Positions 9,966 through 19,267 are shown, numbered from the stretch's first letter. The stretch: 41,848 nucleotides of DNA from Lacticaseibacillus sharpeae JCM 1186 = DSM 20505 (GCF_001436225.1 NZ_AYYO01000041.1:1-41848), one strand, 5' to 3'. The notes: generated by a model from the letters alone, not told the origin. Made by a program: numbers and translations.

Positions 9966-10610
9966 ATGACAAACATTAATATTGACGAATTACCACGCGT
10001 AAACGTGACGGATGTGACCCGCGAACTTGTCACCCGCTTATTCGGGGCGGCGAATCTCACTGACCAGATAGCGGTGAATTCAATCTGTGTGCGCTACCCG
10101 CACATGGCCGGGCTGGCGGTGGCGGACGAAGACGAACTGGCCGCACTTAATGGTGTTGGTCCAGAGCGGGCGCGGTTACTAATTGCCGCGGTGGATGCGG
10201 GCGAGTACGCGGTGCGCAATCTCACCTTCGCGCAGAACCAGGTAGTCAGCTCGGACCAACTAGGTGAGCTGTTGGTCCGCCGGATGTCCGGCCTGATTCA
10301 GGAGCAGATGCTGGTGTTTTTCCTCAACGTGAAGAACGAAATCATCGAGGAACAAACCATGTTCAAGGGCAGCATTGAATCGAGTGTGACTGACCAGCGG
10401 GTGATTCTGCGCCGCGCGTTGCTGCTTGGCTCCAGCCGCCTCATCATTGCGCACAATCATCCGAGTGGCTCGCTGCACCCCAGTGCTGAGGACGAGGAGG
10501 CCACCAGCCACTTATTTGCTGCCGGCCAGATTGTCGGTGTGAACTTGCTGGATCACATCATCGTCGGCCGTGATGACTACCTGTCCTTCCGGGAGGAGGG
10601 TGAGCTTTAG
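9966..10610 (+). CDS. radC: RadC family JAB/MPN domain protein
   Basis: The protein has 214 residues: an N-terminal helix-hairpin-helix part (LNGVGPERARLL, about 61-72) and a C-terminal JAB/MPN domain. The zinc site of the JAMM motif is visible as His163-Asn-His165-Pro and Asp176. The family was named for DNA repair, but its true biochemical role is unsettled. The start at 9966 has AGGAGG at 9954-9959; an in-frame upstream start at 9924 lies in the folC terminator region and is rejected. radC next to mreB is the usual arrangement in Bacillus and lactobacilli. Confidence 0.93.
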   Translation: MTNINIDELPRVNVTDVTRELVTRLFGAANLTDQIAVNSICVRYPHMAGLAVADEDELAALNGVGPERARLLIAAVDAGEYAVRNLTFAQNQVVSSDQLGELLVRRMSGLIQEQMLVFFLNVKNEIIEEQTMFKGSIESSVTDQRVILRRALLLGSSRLIIAHNHPSGSLHPSAEDEEATSHLFAAGQIVGVNLLDHIIVGRDDYLSFREEGEL

Positions 10611-10621
10611 TGCTTTTTACA

Positions 10622-10671
10622 CGCAAGACATTTTTGCCCAGTTTTGGCGGGCAAAAATGTCTTGTTTGCGT
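10622..10671 (+). terminator. Very long hairpin after radC, probable terminator
   Basis: A perfect 16-base stem pairs 10624-10639 (CAAGACATTTTTGCCC) with 10649-10664 around a 9-base loop; flanking ACGCAA and TTGCGT extend it past a bulge. The trailing T tract is short and interrupted (TTTGCGTTTT), so termination is likely but RNA processing is possible. Confidence 0.6.
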
Positions 10672-10772
10672 TTTGCCGGCGCCTGTATTTATAAGGAACA
10701 GTTAAAAGTGGCCAAAAATTACCATCTATTTCACGCAACAAACGGGTTATTTACGGAAAATCGTTCAGCGTA

Positions 10773-10781
10773 TGTTATAAT
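10773..10781 (+). promoter_or_regulatory. Extended -10 promoter for mreB
   Basis: TGT followed by TATAAT (10776-10781) gives a consensus extended -10. The -35 candidate TTACGG at 10751-10756 is 19 bases away and weak. A leader of about 88 bases follows before the TTG start of mreB; I see no known riboswitch in it. Confidence 0.65.
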
Positions 10782-10876
10782 TCTTCCAGAAAGAATTCGG
10801 GCCGCCCACGATTCGGGTGGCAGGTGCGTAGTGGATACTACAAGCTGAAGCGGCTCGAGATAAAGGAGAGAACATC

Positions 10877-11878
10877 TTGTTTGGATTAGGTGCAAAGAAC
10901 ATTGGGATTGATCTCGGTACGGCAAACACCCTCGTGTACGTTGAGGGTAAGGGGATTGTCCTTAGTGAACCTTCTGTCGTTGCTAAGAACACACAAAGCG
11001 GCGAAATCATTGCGGTGGGTGCAGAAGCCCGCGACATGATTGGCCGCACGCCAGTCAACATCACGGCTATCCGCCCAATGAAGGACGGCGTGATTGCAGA
11101 CTACGACACCACCGCCGCAATGCTCAAGTACTTCATGGGCAAGGCACTTGGTGGCAACAGCCATCCATACGTGATGGTCTGCGTTCCAAGTGGTGTGACT
11201 GAAGTTGAAAAGCGGGCCGTGATTGATGCCGCTAAGGTTGCCGGTGCCCGTGACGCTTACGTCATCGAAGAACCATATGCAGCCGCAATCGGTGCCGGGT
11301 TGCCCGTAATGGACCCAACCGGGAGCATGGTTGTTGATATCGGTGGTGGTACGACCGACGTGGCTACGATTTCCCTTGGGGGGATTGTGTCCAGCCGTTC
11401 CATCCGCATGGCCGGCGACAAGATCGACGAAGCCATCACGACCTACATTCGTCAGCACTACAACCTGCTGATTGGGGAACGGACCGCGGAAGACATCAAG
11501 ATTCAGATTGGTTCTGCCTCCCTTGAAGAAGCTAAGACTCTGGATGGCATGACCGTGCGCGGTCGCGACCTGCTTTCTGGCCTGCCTAAGACGGTTGAAA
11601 TCAAGGCGACCGACATTGCCCACGCGATGAACGAAGTCGTTACTGGCATCATCGAAGCCATCAAGGAAACACTGGAAGAAACATCCCCAGAAATCGCCGC
11701 GGACGTAATCGACCACGGGATTGTTCTCACTGGTGGTGGCGCAATGCTCAAGAGCCTGGACAAGGTCATCAGCGACGAAACCAAGGTGCCAGTCTTCATC
11801 GCCCAGGATCCACTGGACTGTGTTGCGGTTGGGACCGGTGAATCCCTCAAGAACATTGAGGCCATGAAGAAACACTAA
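10877..11878 (+). CDS. mreB: Rod-shape determining actin homologue MreB
   Basis: MreB filaments beneath the membrane guide lateral cell-wall synthesis. The protein has 333 residues with actin-fold signatures: phosphate-1 loop [11 protein letters not shown] (about 11-21), phosphate-2 loop [10 protein letters not shown] and adenosine motif [10 protein letters not shown]. The start is TTG at 10877, supported by AAAGGAGAG at 10862-10870 and by the family N-terminus MFGLG(x)[11 protein letters not shown]. mreC follows after a structured 212-base gap that may carry its own promoter. Confidence 0.97.
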   Translation: MFGLGAKNIGIDLGTANTLVYVEGKGIVLSEPSVVAKNTQSGEIIAVGAEARDMIGRTPVNITAIRPMKDGVIADYDTTAAMLKYFMGKALGGNSHPYVMVCVPSGVTEVEKRAVIDAAKVAGARDAYVIEEPYAAAIGAGLPVMDPTGSMVVDIGGGTTDVATISLGGIVSSRSIRMAGDKIDEAITTYIRQHYNLLIGERTAEDIKIQIGSASLEEAKTLDGMTVRGRDLLSGLPKTVEIKATDIAHAMNEVVTGIIEAIKETLEETSPEIAADVIDHGIVLTGGGAMLKSLDKVISDETKVPVFIAQDPLDCVAVGTGESLKNIEAMKKH

Positions 11879-11887
11879 TTACAAACA

Positions 11888-12050
11888 AGGGGTTAACTTA
11901 GGCGACTGCAGATGCGGTTTGCGCTAAGTTGACGAATTATACGGCCGCGAATGATTTTGGTTCGCGTTGCATGGCTGCTAGTCAGCCGTGCGCCGCTTTG
12001 ACCGGGGGAGGGCATGACGGATGCGTCGTTCCGTCCCCCGTTTGTATAAT
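11888..12050 (+). promoter_or_regulatory. Structured mreB-mreC spacer with stem-loops and a -10 box
   Basis: Three inverted repeats follow one another: GTTAACTTAG near 11891 with CTAAGTTGAC near 11924; CGCGAA with TTCGCG around 11947-11967; and GACGGA with TCCGTC (about 12015-12034), which may extend through GGGGG and CCCCC. TATAAT at 12045-12050 follows directly, without a convincing -35. The last hairpin has no good T run. The spacer could attenuate or process the mre transcript, or carry a separate mreC promoter. Confidence 0.45.
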
Positions 12051-12090
12051 TCGGCAGGTAATTAGTGGCAACGGAATAAGGAGTTTTGGC

Positions 12091-12942
12091 ATGCAGAAGT
12101 TTTTTTCAAATAAACGCCTGATCGTTCTGTTGGTGGCACTGATTCTTAGTGTCGGCTTCATTTCGGCCTCCATTGCGGTGCGGGACAAAAAAGCAACCCC
12201 GCCACTTATCCAGCAAGTGGGTAACGACGCGGTGGGGATTGCGGGTTGGGTGGTTGCCGGACCGGCGAACGCCATTAATGGTGGCCTGAGCGACATCGCC
12301 AACTTGATGAACACGTACTCGGAAAATGAGCGCCTGAAGTCAAAACTTGACGACCTTGCCCAGACGAAGGTGCGTAACCAGACGTTAAGCCGGGAAAACA
12401 AGCAGTTGAAAAAGCAGCTGAAGTTAACGGCCACGCTGGCGGACTACGACACCGTCACCGCGGCGGTTGAGTCCCGCTCACCATCTAACTGGCTGAACGT
12501 GTTGATCATCGACAAGGGTTCCGTTTCCGGGGTGAAGAAGAACATGCCCGTCATGTCCGGCAAGGGGCTGATTGGCCGCGTGACGGAAGTGAACAAAACC
12601 AACTCGAAGGTGGAATTGGTCTCCACGGATAACAATGCGGCCAACCGCTTTGCTGCCCAAGTTGATGTGGGTAATAAGACCATCAACGGGGTGATTACCG
12701 GGTACGACACCGCTTCGGGGCGCTTGGTCATGGGCCAACTCACGACCGACGCGAAGGTGAAGAAGGGAACCAAGGTGTACACGTCCGGACTTGGTGGACG
12801 GACGCCAAAGGGCCTGTTCATCGGGACCGTCAGCACCGTCAAGAAGGACGATTACGGTTTGGCCAACACGATTTACCTGAAGCCAGCCGGCAGCCTCAAC
12901 GACGTGTCCGTTGTGACCGTTATTGACCGGACTGTGCAGTAG
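12091..12942 (+). CDS. mreC: Rod-shape determining protein MreC
   Basis: MreC is a bitopic membrane protein that links MreB to the elongation machinery. The protein has 283 residues: an N-terminal membrane helix (about 9-28), a coiled coil with repeated Leu and Lys/Glu (about 70-115), and the C-terminal beta-rich domain. The start at 12091 has AAGGAG at 12078-12083. An in-frame frame open from 11929 would add 54 residues before the membrane helix and runs through the hairpin-rich spacer, so it is rejected. mreD follows within 10 bases. Confidence 0.95.
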   Translation: MQKFFSNKRLIVLLVALILSVGFISASIAVRDKKATPPLIQQVGNDAVGIAGWVVAGPANAINGGLSDIANLMNTYSENERLKSKLDDLAQTKVRNQTLSRENKQLKKQLKLTATLADYDTVTAAVESRSPSNWLNVLIIDKGSVSGVKKNMPVMSGKGLIGRVTEVNKTNSKVELVSTDNNAANRFAAQVDVGNKTINGVITGYDTASGRLVMGQLTTDAKVKKGTKVYTSGLGGRTPKGLFIGTVSTVKKDDYGLANTIYLKPAGSLNDVSVVTVIDRTVQ

Positions 12943-12951
12943 GTGACCGTG

Positions 12952-13479
12952 ATGAATGATAAACCATTTACACGGCACTGGGTGTCGGCAGTTGCGCTCT
13001 TTTTAGCTTTGCTATTTGACGGCACCGTGACGCAAATCCTCGCAATCTGGTCCAAGAGTCCAGCTGGACCGGGAGTGCCCCAGATTTTGCTGATGATGCT
13101 GATTTTTGTTGCGATTTTCGTGCCGGATGATAACTGGATTGTCTGGATGGCCCTGGTCTTTGGGGTACTCATGGACATGTACTACACCGGCATTATTGGG
13201 GTCAACGCGCTGATCTTGCCGCTGCTGACGTATTTAGTGCGCCAGTTGCGGCCGTATGTTGCCCACACGAGTGTTGTCACCTGGGCGATTTTCATCATCG
13301 CCGTGGCGGTCCAGATGTTCGGCGAATACGCGTTATTACATTTCATGGGTCAAACCGATGTGAGCCTCAAGCTACTGGTAACACAGCATTTGGCACCAAG
13401 TTTGACGGTGAATATCATTTTATTCATCATTCTCTACTTCCCATGTACGCGATTACTGGTAAAATTAACCCAGAGATAA
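12952..13479 (+). CDS. mreD: Rod-shape determining membrane protein MreD
   Basis: MreD is a small polytopic partner of MreC. The protein has 175 residues, mostly hydrophobic, with about five membrane segments including FLALLFDGTV near the N-terminus and FGVLMDMYYTGIIGVNAL in the middle. The start is uncertain: GTG 12943, GTG 12949 and ATG 12952 are in one frame. I choose the ATG because AGGTG at 12941-12945 lies 6 bases before it. minC follows after 20 bases. Confidence 0.9.
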   Translation: MNDKPFTRHWVSAVALFLALLFDGTVTQILAIWSKSPAGPGVPQILLMMLIFVAIFVPDDNWIVWMALVFGVLMDMYYTGIIGVNALILPLLTYLVRQLRPYVAHTSVVTWAIFIIAVAVQMFGEYALLHFMGQTDVSLKLLVTQHLAPSLTVNIILFIILYFPCTRLLVKLTQR

Positions 13480-13499
13480 TTTAAGTTGGGGGTACTGTG

Positions 13500-14156
13500 A
13501 TGGATGCAGTAATTCTAAAAGGAACGGCTGACGGCTTCGGCTTGCGGCTGAATGCGGACGCGGCGGTGACGGAGATTATTGCGCAACTGGACGCGCTGTT
13601 GGGCCGGCTGTACAAGGATACGCCGGAGGGCAGTGTGAACTTCACCGTTGATACTGGCAACCGGTTGTTTGATGAGCAGCAGCGGCAGCAGCTTGACCAA
13701 GTCTTTGCGCAGTATCCACGTTTCGCGGTGCGTATGGTTAGCAGCAGCGTCGTTGCATCATCTACGGTTGACGCGCGTATTGCCGCGGCCAAGACCCACT
13801 TCGCCGGGGGCATCGTGCGTTCCGGGCAGGCCCTGACGTTTAACGGGGATGTGGTCTTCGCTGGCGTTTTGCATCCAGGTGGTCAGGTACGCGCGAGTGG
13901 TTCGGTGTTCATCTTGGGCGCCGCGAACGGAATTGTGCACGCCGGGTTCCCCGACAACAGCAATGCGGTCGTCGCGGGGAACCTGGGCGGACTGACGCAG
14001 GTACGAATTGCGGACGCGGTAGAAATCGTGGAACCAGAAACCTACGCGCAGCCCGCTGTGTGCTTCATGACCGACCAGCACTTGCTCGCACACGACGCGT
14101 TGGCCAAGTTAAGGGATATTCGCCCACAGATTTTTGATCAGACGGAGGAAGCGTAA
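13500..14156 (+). CDS. minC: Septum site-determining protein MinC
   Basis: MinC inhibits FtsZ ring assembly away from mid-cell. The protein has 218 residues. The C-terminal half (about 100-205) shows the Gly-rich beta-helix repeats of MinC_C, for example SGQALTFNGDVVFAGVLHPG; the N-terminal domain is diverged, as is usual in lactobacilli. The ATG at 13500 is taken; a GTG directly before it is possible. The stop overlaps the minD start (TAATG). Confidence 0.92.
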   Translation: MDAVILKGTADGFGLRLNADAAVTEIIAQLDALLGRLYKDTPEGSVNFTVDTGNRLFDEQQRQQLDQVFAQYPRFAVRMVSSSVVASSTVDARIAAAKTHFAGGIVRSGQALTFNGDVVFAGVLHPGGQVRASGSVFILGAANGIVHAGFPDNSNAVVAGNLGGLTQVRIADAVEIVEPETYAQPAVCFMTDQHLLAHDALAKLRDIRPQIFDQTEEA

Positions 14157-14947
14157 TGGGAACAGCACTTGTTGTCACATCTGGTAAGGGTGGGGTTGGC
14201 AAAACTACTACTAGTGCAAACATCGGGACGGCGCTCGCGCTGCAAGGCAAGCGAGTGGTTCTACTAGACCTAGATATTGGCCTGCGGAACCTCGACGCTG
14301 TGCTCGGGTTGTCCAACCGCATCATTTACGACATTGTTGACGTCGCAAACGGCCGGGCCAAGCTGCACCAGGCCCTCATCAAGGACAAGCGGTTTGACGA
14401 TTTGCTGTACCTCTTGCCGGCCCCACAGAACGCCGATAAGGACGCATTAACGCCCGAGCAAGTTGCGGCAATCGTGAATGATCTGAAGCCTGATTTTGAC
14501 TTCATCATCCTGGATTCACCAGCGGGGATTGAGCAAGGCTTCCGGAACTCCGTGGCTGGTGCTGACGGGGCCATCGTGGTGACCACGCCCGAAATCAGTG
14601 CGGTTTCTGACGCCGACCGGGTGGTGGGCCTTATCGAACAAAAGCCAATGTCCATCAAGCCGCGGCTGCTTATCAACCGGGTGCGGGCGAACATGCTTGC
14701 TGACGGGACGGCAATGGACATCGACGAGATTACAACGCACCTCGGGATTGACTTGCTCGGGATTATCAACGACGATGACGCCGTGATTGCCACCTCGAAC
14801 AAGGGCGAGACGATTGTCATGAACCCCGACAATGCGGCTTCCCGGGGTTACCGGGACGTGGCACGGCGTCTGCTCGGCGAGACGGTGCCGCTCGCGAAGA
14901 TTGTCGAGCAAAAGCGCGGTTTCTGGGCGCGTCTGTTCCACAAATAA
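14156..14947 (+). CDS. minD: Septum site-determining ATPase MinD
   Basis: MinD is a membrane-cycling ATPase that recruits MinC. The protein has 263 residues. The deviant Walker A SGKGGVGKTT is at 9-18, and the hydrophobic DSPAGIEQGF stretch follows. The C-terminal GFWARLFHK is the amphipathic membrane-targeting helix. The start overlaps the minC stop by one base; GGAGG at 14144-14148 serves as ribosome binding site. No minE is present, as expected for this group, where DivIVA-type positioning is known. Confidence 0.96.
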   Translation: MGTALVVTSGKGGVGKTTTSANIGTALALQGKRVVLLDLDIGLRNLDAVLGLSNRIIYDIVDVANGRAKLHQALIKDKRFDDLLYLLPAPQNADKDALTPEQVAAIVNDLKPDFDFIILDSPAGIEQGFRNSVAGADGAIVVTTPEISAVSDADRVVGLIEQKPMSIKPRLLINRVRANMLADGTAMDIDEITTHLGIDLLGIINDDDAVIATSNKGETIVMNPDNAASRGYRDVARRLLGETVPLAKIVEQKRGFWARLFHK

Positions 14948-14960
14948 ACTGAGATTGCTA

Positions 14961-14989
14961 AGGCAGGGATGCAGTTCCCTGTCTTTTTT
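14961..14989 (+). terminator. Terminator of the mreBCD-minCD operon
   Basis: GGCAGGGA (14962-14969) pairs with TCCCTGTC (14976-14983), followed by T6. Confidence 0.88.
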
Positions 14990-15038
14990 CGTGGCGATAA
15001 TGTTGTCAGCGGAAAGGCGTAAGGATAAATGCCGCTTA

Positions 15039-15047
15039 TGGTAGAAT
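15039..15047 (+). promoter_or_regulatory. Extended -10 promoter for polA
   Basis: TGG precedes TAGAAT at 15042-15047; no -35 consensus is seen. The leader holds a GCGGCA/TGCCGC hairpin just before the ribosome binding site. Confidence 0.55.
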
Positions 15048-15126
15048 GGTAGTAGACGGAATTTCGGATATGGCGCTTTACGTGCGGGGTGCGGCAGATT
15101 TTGCCGCCACCATTACAGGAGGATAT

Positions 15127-17757
15127 ATGAGCAAGGTATTGTTAATCGATGGGAACTCAGTTGCGTTTCGGGCGTTCTATGCCACCTATACGGCACTGGA
15201 TAACTTCACCAACCACGCGGGGGTGCACACCAACGCGATTTTTGGCTTCGACAACATGCTGGCGACCTTGCTGAAGCGGGACACCCCAGATAAGGTGCTG
15301 GTGGCCTTCGACGCGGGGAAGACCACTTTCCGCACCAAGAAGTACGACAACTATAAGGGCGGCCGCCAGAAGACGCCGGAAGAATTGCTTGAGCAGATGC
15401 CACTGATTAAGCAAATGCTGGAAGGTTATGGAATTCAGCACTACGAACTGGCGAACTATGAGGCTGATGACATCATCGGTACCCTGTCCCACCAGGCTGA
15501 CTTAGCGGGCGACACCGTAACGATTGTGACCGGGGACCGTGACTTGACGCAATTAGCCACCGATAACGTGACGGTCGCGGTGACGATTAAGGGCGTGCAG
15601 GAGACTGAAAGCTACACGCCGGCGCACATGCAGGATAAGTTTGAAGTGACGCCCAAGCAGTTTATCGACCTTAAGGGACTGATGGGTGACACGTCCGACA
15701 ATTATCCGGGTGTAACCAAGGTGGGGGAGAAGACGGCGATCAAGCTCATTAAGGAGTTTGGTAGTATCGAAAACCTCTACGCGCACGTCGACGAACTCAA
15801 GAAGAGCAAAATGAAGGAAAACCTGATTAATGATCGGGATAATGCCTTCATGAGTAAGGACCTGGCGACCATCCGGCTGGATGCACCGCTCACTATCGGG
15901 CTGGATGATATCGATTATGCGGGGCCCGATGTGGACACGTTGCGCGACTTCTTCACCGAAATGGACATGAAGTCGGCCCTGAAGCGGTTGGGCGCGGTGC
16001 CGGTTGCGGTGAAGCAGGTTGAATACACCGAACTGACTGCCGACAATTTGGCGCTGGCGATGCAACTTAAGGCGCCCGTCGCCTTTGAATTGTCCATGCT
16101 GGGGGATAATTACCACACGGAAGCGTTGCGCGGCTTCATGGTTGCGGATGCGAACCAGATTTTTGTCAGCACCGACGTTTCGCTCCTTGGTGACCTTGAG
16201 TTCAGCATGTGGCTGGGCGACGCGGCCCGCCAGCTGACGGTGTTCGATGCAAAACGCAATATTGTTGCGGGCAGTCGGGCAGGTGTGGATCTACACCCCG
16301 ACTTCGATGCGCTCCTGGCGTCCTACCTGCTTGATCCAGACGATAACAGCACTGACCTGGGTACCCTGGCGCGCAACCACGATTACATGCAGTTGCAGGC
16401 CGATGTCGACGTTTTCGGCAAGGGTGCGAAGTTGCACATGCCGGAAAAAGCGGATTTCTGCAACTTCCTGGCACAAAAAGCGGATGCGCTGCTGACATTG
16501 CGGCCACAACTGTTGGCTGAATTGGCTAAGCAGGATGAAAGCGCGCTGTTTACAGACCTCGAATTGCCCCTGTCGACCGTGCTCGCCCAGATGGAAATGG
16601 CCGGGATTACGATGGATGCTGACGTCCTGCAAGGTATGGGCGAGCAGTGGACTGGCAGCATGAATGTGCTCGAACAGGAAATCTACAACGAAGCGGGCCG
16701 CGAGTTTAACCTCAACTCTCCCAAGCAACTGGGCGTAGTGCTGTTTGAAGAGCTGGGCCTGCCCGTGATTAAGAAGACCAAGACTGGCTATTCGACCAGT
16801 GTCGACGTGCTTGAACAGCTGAAGTCTAGTCACCCAATCATCCAGAAGATTCTCGACTGGCGCGGTCTGGCCAAGCTGCAGTCGACCTACGTTAACGGGC
16901 TGCAAAAGGCGCTGCACGCGGATGGCAAGATTCACACGCGCTACCTGCAGACGCTCACCCAGACGGGCCGGCTGAGCTCCGTGGATCCGAACATGCAAAA
17001 CATTCCGGCGCGCGGTCTCGGTAAGCAGGTGCGGTACGCCTTCGTGCCGAGCAAGCCGGATTGGGTTATTTTCAGTTCCGACTACTCCCAGATTGAACTG
17101 CGAGTCCTCGCCCACATTTCGGGCGACAAGAACATGCAGGAGGCGTTCAAGGAGGACCGCGACATTCACGCGAACACCGCGATGAAGATTTTTGGCCTCG
17201 ACTCTGCGGATCAGGTAACGCCAGACATGCGGCGGCAGGCTAAGGCGACTAACTTCGGGATTGTTTACGGGATTTCGGACTTCGGGCTCGCCGCGAACAT
17301 TGGGATTACCCGTAGCCAGGCCAAGGCGTTCATTGCCGGTTACTTCGAGCAGTATCCGGACGTGAAGACGTACATGGACAAGATGGTGGCCAAGGCGCGC
17401 GAGGATGGCTACGTCGAGACGCTGTTTAACCGGCGCCGGTACCTGCGCGATATTCACAGCCGTAACTTCAACCTGCGCAGCTTTGCAGAGCGGACCGCGA
17501 TGAACACGCCGATCCAGGGCAGTGCCGCGGACATCATCAAAGTTGCCATGGTACGGATGCAGCAGGCGCTCACGGAACACCACCTGCAGGCCAAGATGCT
17601 GCTGCAGGTTCATGACGAACTGATTTTTGAGGCGCCGCGCAGTGAAGTTGCAGTGCTGGCTAAGCTCGTGCCGCAAGTCATGGATTCGGCCGTCAAGCTC
17701 GATGTGCCGCTGAAGGTTGAGAGCAATTACGGTGATACGTGGTACGATGCGAAGTAG
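15127..17757 (+). CDS. polA: DNA polymerase I
   Basis: PolA fills gaps and removes RNA primers. The protein has 876 residues: 5'-3' exonuclease domain (about 1-290), a degenerate 3'-5' exonuclease domain (about 310-480), and the family A polymerase domain. Motif A is SDYSQIELR with Asp652, motif B is RRQAKATNFGIVYG, and motif C is VHDE with His829, Asp830 and Glu831. In the proofreading domain the expected Asp-x-Glu is replaced (AFELSM), so proofreading is probably absent, as in many Firmicutes. The start at 15127 has AGGAGG directly upstream; the frame is open from 15046 but that part lies around the promoter. It begins the polA-mutM-coaE cluster. Confidence 0.97.
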   Translation: MSKVLLIDGNSVAFRAFYATYTALDNFTNHAGVHTNAIFGFDNMLATLLKRDTPDKVLVAFDAGKTTFRTKKYDNYKGGRQKTPEELLEQMPLIKQMLEGYGIQHYELANYEADDIIGTLSHQADLAGDTVTIVTGDRDLTQLATDNVTVAVTIKGVQETESYTPAHMQDKFEVTPKQFIDLKGLMGDTSDNYPGVTKVGEKTAIKLIKEFGSIENLYAHVDELKKSKMKENLINDRDNAFMSKDLATIRLDAPLTIGLDDIDYAGPDVDTLRDFFTEMDMKSALKRLGAVPVAVKQVEYTELTADNLALAMQLKAPVAFELSMLGDNYHTEALRGFMVADANQIFVSTDVSLLGDLEFSMWLGDAARQLTVFDAKRNIVAGSRAGVDLHPDFDALLASYLLDPDDNSTDLGTLARNHDYMQLQADVDVFGKGAKLHMPEKADFCNFLAQKADALLTLRPQLLAELAKQDESALFTDLELPLSTVLAQMEMAGITMDADVLQGMGEQWTGSMNVLEQEIYNEAGREFNLNSPKQLGVVLFEELGLPVIKKTKTGYSTSVDVLEQLKSSHPIIQKILDWRGLAKLQSTYVNGLQKALHADGKIHTRYLQTLTQTGRLSSVDPNMQNIPARGLGKQVRYAFVPSKPDWVIFSSDYSQIELRVLAHISGDKNMQEAFKEDRDIHANTAMKIFGLDSADQVTPDMRRQAKATNFGIVYGISDFGLAANIGITRSQAKAFIAGYFEQYPDVKTYMDKMVAKAREDGYVETLFNRRRYLRDIHSRNFNLRSFAERTAMNTPIQGSAADIIKVAMVRMQQALTEHHLQAKMLLQVHDELIFEAPRSEVAVLAKLVPQVMDSAVKLDVPLKVESNYGDTWYDAK

Positions 17758-17820
17758 TGGCGTAATGCCGGCATTCGGTGTACGCTGATATCAAGTTATT
17801 AATAGATTGGTGGGGTAGTC

Positions 17821-18660
17821 ATGCCAGAATTACCAGAAGTTGAAACGGTGCGGCGGAATCTGTCGGGTCTTATTATTGGCAAGCAAATCAGTCAGGTGGG
17901 AACCGACTGGGAGAAAATCCTGAATGGGGGACTCCAGCTTTTTCGCGATGCACTCATTGGGCAGCGGTTCATCGCTGTCGACCGGCGCGGGAAGTACCTC
18001 TTGCTGCGGCTCAGCGGGGACAACACGATTATTAGCCATTTGCGCATGGAAGGTAAGTATGCGCTGATGGAAGACCATGATGAACCGCATGCCCGTTTCA
18101 CGCACGTCTGGTTCACATTCACCGATGGCAGCGAATTACGCTACTTTGACTCGCGTAAGTTCGGCCGGATGACCTTGGTGCAGACCGGGACAGAAATGCA
18201 GACGGCGGGCCTGGCGACAATTGGCCCAGAGCCAACCGCCGCGGACTTTTCGGTGACCGATTTTGCCAGCAAGCTCGCCCGGCACAAGAAGGCCATTAAG
18301 TCCGTGATTCTGGATCAGGCTACGGTTGCGGGGGTCGGCAATATTTACGCCGACGAAACGCTGTGGATGAGCAAGATTCACCCAGAACGGCCAGCCAACA
18401 GTCTGCAGCCGGAAGAGGTGCAGGCGCTGCACGACAACATCATCGCGGAGCTTAGCCAGGCGATTGACCTGGGCGGGACGACGGTGCATTCATACGTCAA
18501 TGCGCTCGGCAAGGAAGGCGGCTTCCAGAACAAGCTGAACGTATACGGCCGGACTGGTGAGCCGTGCCTGCGTTGCGGAACGCCGATTGAAAAGATTAAA
18601 GTTGGCGGGCGCGGCACACACTTTTGCCCCCACTGCCAGCTTGCGCCCAGCGAGGGTTAG
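17821..18660 (+). CDS. mutM: Formamidopyrimidine-DNA glycosylase
   Basis: MutM removes 8-oxoguanine and cuts the abasic site. The protein has 279 residues. The catalytic N-terminus MPELPEVETV is present (Pro2 nucleophile, Glu3), with the helix-two-turn-helix in the middle and a C-terminal zinc finger with CLRCGTP and FCPHC supplying four cysteines. It lies 63 bases after polA; the gap contains the 12-base palindrome AATGCCGGCATT at 17764-17775 and no clear terminator. coaE follows after 3 bases. Confidence 0.97.
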   Translation: MPELPEVETVRRNLSGLIIGKQISQVGTDWEKILNGGLQLFRDALIGQRFIAVDRRGKYLLLRLSGDNTIISHLRMEGKYALMEDHDEPHARFTHVWFTFTDGSELRYFDSRKFGRMTLVQTGTEMQTAGLATIGPEPTAADFSVTDFASKLARHKKAIKSVILDQATVAGVGNIYADETLWMSKIHPERPANSLQPEEVQALHDNIIAELSQAIDLGGTTVHSYVNALGKEGGFQNKLNVYGRTGEPCLRCGTPIEKIKVGGRGTHFCPHCQLAPSEG

Positions 18661-18663
18661 CCA

Positions 18664-19266
18664 ATGACGTATAAGTTAGGGGTGACGGGCGGCATTGCGA
18701 CCGGGAAGTCGTCGATTGCCCGTGAATTGGCAGCACTGGGTTTCCCAGTGGTGGATGCCGACTCGATTGCGCGGCAGGTGGTGGCGCCAGGCAGTCCGCT
18801 GCTGGCGGCGATTGCCACTGAATTTGGCGCGGAAGTTGTGGACCAAGATGGCACGTTGAACCGGCCCGCGCTGGCGCAACTGGTTTTTGGTCATGATGCA
18901 GCGTTGGGGCGGCTGAACGCGCTCATGCAGCCGGCAATTCGCCGCGAATTTGTCCGGCAACTGCATGCAGCTGTGGCGACGGGCGCAGAAATTGTGGTGG
19001 GTGATGTGCCACTGCTGTTTGAGCAGCAGTACCAAGAGTATTTTGATGGTATCGTGGTGGCGGTGGCTGACAAAGAATATCAGCTCGAGCGCATCATGGC
19101 CCGGGATGGTCTGTCGCAAGTGCAGGCTCGGCACCGCATTGAGGCCCAAATGCCGCTCAGTAGCAAGGTACAGCAGGCTGATTTTACCGTGAATACGATG
19201 GGTCCAGAAGAATTGCGTCATGTTCAAGTAATGCAACTAGTACGTCACATCAAAAATTTGGTATAA
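18664..19266 (+). CDS. coaE: Dephospho-CoA kinase
   Basis: CoaE carries out the last step of coenzyme A synthesis, phosphorylating the ribose 3'-hydroxyl of dephospho-CoA. The protein has 200 residues, with P-loop GGIATGKSS at 9-17 and the DVPLLFE motif typical of the family. Its start is 3 bases after mutM, so the two are coupled. The stop codon lies inside a -10 box that probably drives nrdR. Confidence 0.95.
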   Translation: MTYKLGVTGGIATGKSSIARELAALGFPVVDADSIARQVVAPGSPLLAAIATEFGAEVVDQDGTLNRPALAQLVFGHDAALGRLNALMQPAIRREFVRQLHAAVATGAEIVVGDVPLLFEQQYQEYFDGIVVAVADKEYQLERIMARDGLSQVQARHRIEAQMPLSSKVQQADFTVNTMGPEELRHVQVMQLVRHIKNLV

Positions 19267-19267
19267 T
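19259..19267 (+). promoter_or_regulatory. Extended -10 promoter for nrdR-dnaB-dnaI, overlapping the coaE stop
   Basis: TGG followed by TATAAT at 19262-19267 forms an extended -10, and the coaE stop TAA (19264-19266) is part of the hexamer. No good -35 is visible. Confidence 0.55.

Noticed and set aside
10570-10848. A 92-codon plus-strand frame after radC
   Set aside because: It overlaps the radC end, runs through the long hairpin and the mreB promoter, and has no ribosome binding site.
10886-11875. A 329-codon minus-strand open frame opposite mreB
   Set aside because: Shadow of mreB with unusual composition and no homologous motif.
11929-12090. N-terminal extension of MreC
   Set aside because: It lies in the hairpin-rich spacer and would put 54 residues before the membrane helix; AAGGAG supports 12091.
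16291-17676. A 461-codon minus-strand open frame opposite polA
   Set aside because: Shadow of the GC-rich polA frame; rich in His, Arg and Val with no recognisable domain.
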